NCBI GenBank assembly: GCA_964494645.1
Contig: CAZBSH010000066.1
Location: 1-11,604 of the forward strand
DNA from: Christensenella sp964494645
GTDB taxonomy: Bacteria; Bacillota; Clostridia; Christensenellales; Christensenellaceae
Length of the DNA stretch: 11,604 bases
Direction of reading: 5' to 3'
This document shows, one piece after another, positions 5,836-11,604 of this stretch (within the stretch, counting starts at the first letter, position 1; each line of letters opens with the position of its first letter). Below the pieces are notes generated by a model that saw only the letters and a list, made by a program, of their open reading frames with translations, was not told the DNA's origin and did not search any database. The translations under genes were made by a program, and so were the position numbers.

Positions 5836-6888
5836 ATGCCTCTTGTAAAGACATTGGATATTTTGAAAGATTGTGAAGAGCTAAAATACGCGGTAGGCGC
5901 GTTCAATATCAACGGACTTGACCAGCCGGCGGCGCTTGTCAAGCGCGCGCAGGAGTTGCGTTCCCCGATTTTAATGGTCGTGCCCGGCGTGATCGAAAAA
6001 TATGTGAATTTTGAGGACTATGTCAATGTGACAGCGCGCGCCGCGCGTGATGCGGATATTCCTGTGGGCATCCATTTGAGTCATGGTCTTGATCTGGAAC
6101 AGTTTGAGCGTGCTTGCAAAGCGGGTTTTACGTCGGTGATGTATGACGGTTCCAAGTTCCCATATGAAGAAAATGTAGCGAATACACGCATCGCGGTGGA
6201 AATCGGACATAAGTATGGCTGTGCCGTAGAGGGAGAACTCGGTGCGCTTGGAAGCTCGTTTGCCAATGTGGCCGAATCAATGACCGATCCGGCGATGGCG
6301 AAAGATTTCGTCGAAAAAACAGGCGTAGATATCCTTGCGGTAGCGATTGGGAATGCGCATGGATTTTATAAGGGAACGCCCAGCCTCGATTTTAAGCGTT
6401 TGGAAGAGATAAGGTATGCGCTGATGGCAAAAAATTGCTATCTGACGCTGCATGGTGGTACGGGTATTCCGGAAGATCACATTAAGCGCAGCATCGAGAT
6501 GGGGATCGTAAAGATCTGTATCTATACGGAAATGTGCCATGTAGGAAAACGGAACGCGATCAAATATGTGGAAGAGCACCCTGAATATACCGGTAATTAT
6601 GATATTCCTGATTTGATTGGCGCAATTGATAACGGATTTGCGGATGCTGCTGAAGAAAGTATGCGCTGGTTTATGAGCGTGGGCAAGATCGGCAGAGGGG
6701 AAAATAATTTTTCGACGGTTCAAGCGCCGGAGATCAACAGGCAGCCGGTGAGCGCTTCGTTTGGCGGGGGAGCTGCTGTTGTACAAGCCGCGCCCGTCGT
6801 GACAGACCCCGGTCCGAGATATCCGTCTCTTCCGGCGGAAAATAAGGAATTTCGCGCCACGGGAGAGTTTTGGAACAGAAATGTTTAA
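5836..6888 (+). CDS. Class II (zinc) ketose-bisphosphate aldolase-like protein with Asp-to-Ser change and C-terminal tail
   Basis: 350 residues from ATG 5836, with AGGTGA 5 bases upstream overlapping the previous stop; a GTG at 5827 is less likely. The fold aligns along its length with KbaY/GatY and FbaA-type aldolases, which split ketose (bis)phosphates into DHAP and an aldehyde. Zinc ligands appear kept: His83, His175 in AVAIGNAHGFYKGTP and His206 in LTLHGGTGIP, with Glu134 in VEGELG nearby. The DGS motif (104-106) is also kept. The catalytic Asp of the HLDH motif (D82 in KbaY) is Ser82 here (HLSHG), and the Asn of KVNVATE is Cys228 (KICIYTE). After about residue 285 comes an unusual Ala/Pro/Gly-rich tail of about 65 residues. 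Normal aldol cleavage is uncertain. It may act on a different substrate or be an isomerase-like relative. Confidence 0.88.
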   Translation: MPLVKTLDILKDCEELKYAVGAFNINGLDQPAALVKRAQELRSPILMVVPGVIEKYVNFEDYVNVTARAARDADIPVGIHLSHGLDLEQFERACKAGFTSVMYDGSKFPYEENVANTRIAVEIGHKYGCAVEGELGALGSSFANVAESMTDPAMAKDFVEKTGVDILAVAIGNAHGFYKGTPSLDFKRLEEIRYALMAKNCYLTLHGGTGIPEDHIKRSIEMGIVKICIYTEMCHVGKRNAIKYVEEHPEYTGNYDIPDLIGAIDNGFADAAEESMRWFMSVGKIGRGENNFSTVQAPEINRQPVSASFGGGAAVVQAAPVVTDPGPRYPSLPAENKEFRATGEFWNRNV

Positions 6889-6916
6889 AAATAATAACTG
6901 ACAGGGGGAACGAGCC

Positions 6917-8431
6917 ATGCTGTTGATGGGCGTCGATATGGGAACATCCGGCTGTAAGGCCGTGATATTCGATGAAGAATGGAACATAATTGCACAGGCA
7001 TATCGCGAGTATCAACTTCATTTTCCGGGCGGCGGCGCCCTTGAGCTTGATCCGGAAACAGTATGGGAAAATATTTGCGAGGTGATCACTGAAGCGAACG
7101 CAATCTGTAAGAAGCCGGTGGACGCACTGGCAGTTTCCGCAATCGGCGATGTGATCATTCCTCTTGGAAAAGACGGAAAAGCGCTTCGTTACTCTATTAT
7201 TGATTTTGACGTGCGCGGCAAGAAAGAGATTGATGCGTTTGTAGAAGAGTTTGGTGGAGCGAAAGCATTCTTTGAAATAACGGGAATGCCGCCGCTGTAT
7301 CTTGGAAGCCTTTCCAAAATGCTGTGGATAAAGGAACAAGAAAAAGATGTGTTTGAGCAGGTTGTAAGATGGGCAACTTACGAGGACTTTCTCGTGGAGA
7401 GGTTCGGATTGGCTCCGGCAGTCAGCTATAGCGAAGCGGCGCGTACGATGCTTCTGGATATTCGTAAAAAAGACTGGTCGCGTAAGGTATTGTCGCAGAT
7501 ACCTATAAAAGCGTCGCAATTACCACAGCCTGTTCCGTCGGCGGCAAAGCTTGGCTTTATGGATGATGCGCTGGCGAAGCGGTTAGGATTTGCGGGACCG
7601 GTACAAATTGCGAGCGGCGGACATGATATGGTGTGTGCGGCGGTAGGGGCCGGACTCAATGAAGAGGAGAGCGCGACCGCAGTTGATATTGCGGGGACGA
7701 TCGAAGGGATCGTCGCCGCGATGCCGGACGCGAATACGTCGGAAGAAATGCTGCAAAATCTTTTGCCGTGTTATCCCGGATTCACAGGCTATGTGACGTT
7801 TAGCGTCAATGTGACAGCCGGATGTGTCGTGCGCTGGTATCGTGATGTGATAGACCGCGACGAGTGGGAGACGTGCCGTAAGTATGGGGAGAACTTTTAT
7901 GAGTTTTTTCAGCGGGAAGCGGATCCGGAAAACCCGGGAAGGCTGACGTTGATCCCACATTTTTCAGGAAGCGGCAACCCGCATTTTGATCCGGCGGCGC
8001 AAGGAATGCTCTATGGGCTGAATCTTGACACCAAGAAGGAAGACATCGGGCGCGCGATCGTTGAGGGGTTGTGCTATGAGCTAAAGCAACATACGCAGGC
8101 GTTTGATAAGGCGGGACTGCATATCGACAGGTTGTACGCTGTGGGTGGCGGTGCGCGCGTAGAAAAGCAACTGCAATTAAAGGCCAATATCACAGGTTTG
8201 ACGATAGAACAAGGTGTAGTAAGCGAGTCATCCGCTATGGGAGCGGCAGCTTATGCAGCTGTTGCAATGGGGAATATCAAAAATCCCGCGCAAGCATTTT
8301 ATAAAATCAAAAAGCAAGGGAAAGTATTCCTGCCAAACAAAGAAGCAGTACAACGCTTTGATGCGGCGTATCAAAACTACGAAATGTTGTCACAGCAAAT
8401 GCATCAATTCGAACGGAAAAAACAAGCTTAA
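6917..8431 (+). CDS. FGGY-family carbohydrate kinase (xylulokinase/gluconate-kinase-like)
   Basis: 504 residues, the usual length for this family. The N-terminal domain opens with GVDMGTSGCKAVIFD, the phosphate-binding loop of the actin-like ATPase fold. Asp237 in SGGHDMVCAAVGAG matches the conserved GG-x-D catalytic base. The C-terminal FGGY domain is marked by AVGGGARVEKQLQLKANITG and SESSAMGAAAYAAVAMG, which form the second half of the ATP site. It would phosphorylate a sugar, polyol or sugar acid delivered by the ABC importer; relatives act on xylulose, gluconate, erythritol or autoinducer-2. The substrate cannot be named. Start at ATG with AGGGGG (6903-6908) 8 bases upstream. Two separate insertions or losses cannot be judged without alignment, but both domains look intact. 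Confidence 0.93.
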   Translation: MLLMGVDMGTSGCKAVIFDEEWNIIAQAYREYQLHFPGGGALELDPETVWENICEVITEANAICKKPVDALAVSAIGDVIIPLGKDGKALRYSIIDFDVRGKKEIDAFVEEFGGAKAFFEITGMPPLYLGSLSKMLWIKEQEKDVFEQVVRWATYEDFLVERFGLAPAVSYSEAARTMLLDIRKKDWSRKVLSQIPIKASQLPQPVPSAAKLGFMDDALAKRLGFAGPVQIASGGHDMVCAAVGAGLNEEESATAVDIAGTIEGIVAAMPDANTSEEMLQNLLPCYPGFTGYVTFSVNVTAGCVVRWYRDVIDRDEWETCRKYGENFYEFFQREADPENPGRLTLIPHFSGSGNPHFDPAAQGMLYGLNLDTKKEDIGRAIVEGLCYELKQHTQAFDKAGLHIDRLYAVGGGARVEKQLQLKANITGLTIEQGVVSESSAMGAAAYAAVAMGNIKNPAQAFYKIKKQGKVFLPNKEAVQRFDAAYQNYEMLSQQMHQFERKKQA

Positions 8432-8534
8432 CAGCTTTCATTTTATTCAGACTTCTAAAAAAGAACAACCAAAAAAGAATGCCCAAACAGGAGCTCTGTA
8501 TTTGTTGTTACTTAAAATAGCCAAAAAACGAATT

Positions 8535-8540
8535 TATAAT
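8535..8540 (+). promoter_or_regulatory. Possible -10 box of a weak promoter before the flavin-reductase gene
   Basis: The 139-base A-rich gap after the kinase (8432-8570) holds no gene. TATAAT at 8535-8540 is preceded, after 17 bases, by TTAAAA at 8512-8517, matching 4 of 6 positions of a -35 box. Elsewhere in the gap only short A-rich runs are seen, with no terminator hairpin. This may start a second transcript covering the flavoprotein and transporter genes. Confidence 0.35.
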
Positions 8541-8570
8541 ATCAAATCATCAGAAAAGGAGAAGAAAAAA

Positions 8571-9065
8571 ATGAAAGAATTGACTCTCGGAGCAAGCGCC
8601 AAACTGACATCGCCCCATCTTTTTGCGGCAATCGTGACAAAAGATGATACGGGCAAAGTCAATATCATGGGTGCCTCATGGATCACATTCGCGTCGTTGC
8701 GGGATGCAAAAATGATATTCTGTATTTCTAATTCCGGCTATACGGGCGGGATCGTTCAGGCAACAGGAAAAGCGAGCCTGTGTTTTGTTACGGAGAAGAT
8801 CGCGGACAAGGTATTCAAATGTTGCACGACAAGCGGACGGACTACTGATAAAATCAAGGAATTCGATATTTCGCTTTTGGCGTTAGAAGGATTCGATGTT
8901 CCTGTACCCGAAGGAACGGGAGTTGCGTTCAGCTTAGAACTTGATGAGGTCGTGGGCGGATGTGACCATGGAATTTATGTATGCTCGGTGAAAAAAGCGA
9001 TACAGCTTTGTGAAGAGCCGGTGGTAATGGCTTTTGATGGCTATAGCAGGGTAGGTATCTTATAA
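8571..9065 (+). CDS. Flavin-reductase-like FMN-binding split-barrel protein
   Basis: 164 residues from ATG 8571, with an AAAGGAG ribosome site at 8555-8561. The frame is open far upstream, back into the kinase gene, but no start there makes sense. The protein resembles the flavin reductase / FMN-binding split-barrel family: P-H-L-F-A-A-I-V-T-K near the start, G-K-V-N-I-M-G-A-S-W-I-T-F with the usual Ser/Trp/Thr flavin contact region, and later G-K-A-S-L-C-F-V. Seven cysteines are present, including a Cys-Cys pair in FKCCTTSG, but no clear Fe-S motif. It is not a classical shell or core protein. In this setting it could be an electron acceptor or an NAD(P)H:FMN reductase feeding the PduS-like pathway (inference). 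It lacks an encapsulation peptide. Confidence 0.8.
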   Translation: MKELTLGASAKLTSPHLFAAIVTKDDTGKVNIMGASWITFASLRDAKMIFCISNSGYTGGIVQATGKASLCFVTEKIADKVFKCCTTSGRTTDKIKEFDISLLALEGFDVPVPEGTGVAFSLELDEVVGGCDHGIYVCSVKKAIQLCEEPVVMAFDGYSRVGIL

Positions 9066-9067
9066 AA

Positions 9068-9075
9068 AGGGGGAG
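9068..9075 (+). promoter_or_regulatory. Ribosome binding site for the TTG start of the ABC ATPase
   Basis: AGGGGGAG is placed 6 bases before TTG 9082, just after the stop of the flavin-reductase-like gene at 9063-9065. The protein begins N-Y-V-L-E-L-S-N-I-G-K-T-F, the expected first strand of a sugar ABC ATPase, so the TTG start is well supported. Confidence 0.7.
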
Positions 9076-9081
9076 CTGAGT

Positions 9082-10575
9082 TTGAATTATGTACTGGAAC
9101 TTTCCAACATCGGTAAAACGTTTGCGGGTGTGAATGTACTGCGCGGTGTCGACTTACAACTCAAAAAAGGCGAAGTTCATGTGTTACTGGGTGAAAACGG
9201 CGCGGGAAAGTCAACGTTGATTAAAATTATTTCCGGTTACCACAAACAGGACAAAGGCGGGAGCATAAAGGTAGACGGGCAGGAAGTTTCTTTTAAGCGA
9301 CCCAAAGACGCAATTGATGCTTCGATCCATACGATTTATCAGGAATTGACGTTATGCCCATATATGACGGTTGCGGAAAATATCGTGATAGATAAGCAGG
9401 ATCATTTTGAGGGGAGTACGCTGCAAAAGGCGGAATTCAATAAGATAGCGGAAAACGCGCTCAAAAAACTGGGTCAAACGGATATCCATCCGGACATGCT
9501 TGTGAGGGATCTGTCCATCGCGCAGCAGCAGGTCGTTGAAATCGCAAAAGCGATTTCGGCAGAAGCAAAAATTGTGCTGATGGACGAGCCGACCTCCTCG
9601 ATTTCGCAAAAAGACGCGGATAAACTTCTGCAAATCGTTCGTAATTTGCGCGATGATGGCGTGACGATAATCTATATTTCGCATCGCTTACAGGAGATCG
9701 GTCAGATCGCGGACAGAATTACGGTTTTGCGCGATGGCAGCCTGGTAAAGACGGTCGAGCAAAAGGATATCACAGATAAAGACTTGATCAATATGATGGT
9801 CGGGCGCGATATCACCAATATATATCCCAAAAAAGAGGTGGAGTTTGGTGACGTTGTGTTAAAACTTGACAGGATCAAGTGTGAAGGCGTGTTTGAGGAA
9901 GTATCCTTAGAAGTTCGCGCCGGCGAGATTTTTGGTATCGGTGGTATCGTGGGGGCAAAGCGGACAGAGATATTGGAAGCGATCTTCGGGATGCGCAAGA
10001 TCACAAGCGGGAAAATGTATCTGAAGGGCAAGGAGTTTAAGCCGAGTGAACCTCGGGATGCGATTAAAAATAAGATCGCGTTCGTGACGGAGGATCGAAA
10101 AAAATCAGGGTTGGTTTTGTGTCTGCCGGTGATGGAAAACATCAACATGGTCAATGTACAGAAAAAATCGACGCTTGGCTACATCGACTGGAAGAAGATG
10201 ACAAAGATCGCGCGAAGTCAGAAAGAACGTTTGGCGATCAAGCTTTACGATATTAACCAGCGAGCGGATACGCTCTCGGGAGGAAATCAGCAAAAGATCG
10301 TGCTTGCGAAGTGGATGGATTTTGAACCGGATGTCGTATTGTTTGATGAGCCGACGAGAGGGGTCGATATCGGTGCGAAAACGGAGATATACGGCATCAT
10401 GAGCGATTTGGTGGAAAAGGGCGTTGCTGTTGTCATGGTTTCGTCCGAGCTGCCGGAATTGATCAGCGTCACAGATAAGATCATGGTTATGCGTGAGGGC
10501 GTTATGAAAGGCGTTATCGAACGTGAAGAAGCTACGCAGGAACTTGTTATGAGCCTTGCGACAATGGAAGCATAA
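9082..10575 (+). CDS. Sugar ABC transporter ATP-binding protein (RbsA/XylG/MglA type)
   Basis: 497 residues with two ABC domains in one chain, as in RbsA, XylG and MglA, the energy-coupling subunits of ribose, xylose and galactose importers. Domain 1 has Walker A GENGAGKST (37-45), the signature LSIAQQQ (from 144) and Walker B LMDEPTS with Asp168-Glu169, followed by the switch His in YISHR. Domain 2 has the degenerate Walker A typical of these proteins (GGIVGAKRTE), the canonical signature LSGGNQQ (from 398) and Walker B LFDEPTRGVD with Asp422-Glu423. It acts on the cytoplasmic face with the permease encoded next. The periplasmic/lipoprotein sugar-binding partner is absent from the window and should be nearby. 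Substrate cannot be deduced from the ATPase. Confidence 0.96.
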   Translation: MNYVLELSNIGKTFAGVNVLRGVDLQLKKGEVHVLLGENGAGKSTLIKIISGYHKQDKGGSIKVDGQEVSFKRPKDAIDASIHTIYQELTLCPYMTVAENIVIDKQDHFEGSTLQKAEFNKIAENALKKLGQTDIHPDMLVRDLSIAQQQVVEIAKAISAEAKIVLMDEPTSSISQKDADKLLQIVRNLRDDGVTIIYISHRLQEIGQIADRITVLRDGSLVKTVEQKDITDKDLINMMVGRDITNIYPKKEVEFGDVVLKLDRIKCEGVFEEVSLEVRAGEIFGIGGIVGAKRTEILEAIFGMRKITSGKMYLKGKEFKPSEPRDAIKNKIAFVTEDRKKSGLVLCLPVMENINMVNVQKKSTLGYIDWKKMTKIARSQKERLAIKLYDINQRADTLSGGNQQKIVLAKWMDFEPDVVLFDEPTRGVDIGAKTEIYGIMSDLVEKGVAVVMVSSELPELISVTDKIMVMREGVMKGVIEREEATQELVMSLATMEA

Positions 10576-10589
10576 TAGGAGGGGAAACG

Positions 10590-11600
10590 ATGGAAACACT
10601 GGATAAAAACAAAAGCTTGATGGGATTTCTGATCAAATACAAAACGGTCATCATCCTGATTGCTATCATCGTGATATTTACGTTGATCAAACCGATCTTT
10701 ATTGCACCGGTCAACCTGATGAACATGTTAAAGCGCATGAGCTATGTGGCGCTCGCCGGATTCGGCATGACATTTATTATTACGCTGGCAGGTCTTGACT
10801 TGTCTGTCGGGTCGGTCTGCGCGATTGTGGGCGCTTCGCTCGCAATGATGCTGGGCGCGGGTGTTCCGCTGGTATTGGCGATCATTATCACACTGGGGAT
10901 CGCTTTGGGACTGGGCTTTATCAATGGTTTCGTGTCTGTAAAAGGGAAGATCGAGCCGTTTCTGGTAACATTGGCCACGATGAATATATACCGTGGGATT
11001 GCGCTTACGATGACGGGCGGCAAGCCTATACCGATCACTGCCGAAGGGTTTGCGGATGTTTTTGGAAATGGTCTGATTGCGGACTTTATTCCTACGCCTG
11101 TTATTATTATCGTTATATTCTTTGTACTTACACTGTTCCTATATAAACGCACAAAATTCGGTTTCTATGTACGCTGCATTGGCGGGAATCCTGAAGCGGC
11201 GCGCGTAGCGGGTATCAACGTAGGTGGTATCAAAATGATTGCATATACGCTCAATGGCGTATATGCATGGATGGCGGGATTGATCCTTGCGGCGCTCATG
11301 AACTCCGGTCTGCCAAACATCGGCGAGGATTTGGCGCTTGACGCAATTGCGGCGGTAGTGCTGGGTGGAACGATCATCGCGGGCGGGTACGGTACTGTTT
11401 GGGGAACGCTGGGTGGCGTATTGATCATGGGCGCTCTCAACAGCGGTATGAGCATCCTTGGTGCGCAGACACCTGTCATCATACTGGTAAAGGGGTTGGT
11501 CATCATTTTGGCGGTACTGATGCAGAATGTACTGAGTCCGGATAAACTGAAAGCAAAACCGGTAAAGAGCGCTTCCGGGGCAGCGCCTGCGAAGGAATAG
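10590..11600 (+). CDS. Sugar ABC transporter permease (RbsC/XylH type)
   Basis: 336 residues, highly hydrophobic, with about nine or ten membrane-spanning stretches. The first covers about residues 17-38 (TVIILIAIIVIFTLI). It has the family features of RbsC-like permeases: GMTFIITLAGLDLSVGSV in the first third, RCIGGNPEAARVAGINV in the cytoplasmic loop that contacts the ATPase, and AIAAVVLGGTIIAGGYGTVW near the C-terminus. ATG start 6 bases after GGAGGGG (10577-10583), 14 bases after the ATPase stop. It forms the pore for monosaccharide uptake with the preceding ATPase. The gene is complete and ends 4 bases before the end of the window. A short Lys/Ala/Pro-rich cytoplasmic tail follows the last segment. 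Confidence 0.96.
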   Translation: METLDKNKSLMGFLIKYKTVIILIAIIVIFTLIKPIFIAPVNLMNMLKRMSYVALAGFGMTFIITLAGLDLSVGSVCAIVGASLAMMLGAGVPLVLAIIITLGIALGLGFINGFVSVKGKIEPFLVTLATMNIYRGIALTMTGGKPIPITAEGFADVFGNGLIADFIPTPVIIIVIFFVLTLFLYKRTKFGFYVRCIGGNPEAARVAGINVGGIKMIAYTLNGVYAWMAGLILAALMNSGLPNIGEDLALDAIAAVVLGGTIIAGGYGTVWGTLGGVLIMGALNSGMSILGAQTPVIILVKGLVIILAVLMQNVLSPDKLKAKPVKSASGAAPAKE

Positions 11601-11604
11601 GTAA

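Noticed and set aside
6734..7519. Open frame of 261 codons on the minus strand across the aldolase and kinase genes
   Set aside because: It spans two real + strand genes and their junction, and the product has no recognisable domain or start signal.
8253..8570. N-terminal extension of the flavin-reductase frame reaching back into the kinase gene
   Set aside because: The extension overlaps the kinase, is Lys/Ser/Asn-rich without family similarity, and the ATG at 8571 has a strong ribosome site and begins the conserved domain.
1..11604. tRNA, rRNA, CRISPR array, insertion sequence or integrase
   Set aside because: None was recognised on either strand. Genes are tightly packed and co-directional, and no terminal inverted repeats or transposase motifs were seen.

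Overview
The window is a single-strand gene cluster with every supported gene on the + strand, and it encodes part of a bacterial microcompartment (BMC) system. Strong GGAGG-type ribosome binding sites, several TTG/GTG starts, the RbsABC-like transporter and the moderate base composition fit a Firmicutes (Clostridia-like) genome. That placement is inference; there is no rRNA or other taxonomic marker.

Layout. 1-183 is the tail of a PduS/RnfC-like electron-transfer flavo/iron-sulfur protein. 204-2151 is a shell gene block: a PduT-like tandem-domain shell protein with a cluster-binding Cys, a hexameric BMC-H with an unusual basic N-terminal extension, two different EutN/CcmL-type vertex proteins, then a second BMC-H behind its own sigma-A promoter. 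2202-2921 encodes a DeoC-fold protein with a typical encapsulation peptide, so it is the likely cargo. 2968-3678 is a GntR/UTRA regulator. 3683-8431 is a catabolic block: zinc alcohol/polyol dehydrogenase, D-2-hydroxyacid dehydrogenase, class II aldolase-like protein and FGGY sugar kinase. 8571-9065 is a small flavin-reductase-like protein. 9082-11600 encodes the ATPase and permease of a ribose/xylose-type sugar ABC importer; its binding protein is not in the window.

How they may work together (inference): a sugar, polyol or sugar acid is imported by the ABC system, modified by the dehydrogenases, phosphorylated by the FGGY kinase and cleaved by an aldolase. A reactive aldehyde or keto intermediate would be handled inside the shell, with the PduS-like and PduT-like proteins passing electrons across it. 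Gene content most resembles the 'sugar phosphate utilizing' class of BMC loci, which carry DeoC-type aldolases. No aldehyde dehydrogenase, phosphotransacylase or glycyl-radical/diol-dehydratase signature enzyme is visible here; they could lie upstream.

Most striking: both aldolase-fold proteins lack hallmark catalytic residues. The encapsulated DeoC homologue has Thr, Leu and Val where DERA has its catalytic Asp and two Lys. The class II aldolase homologue has Ser in place of the catalytic Asp, and a tail of about 65 residues. Together they suggest a BMC pathway whose chemistry is not standard deoxyribose-phosphate or fructose-bisphosphate cleavage.
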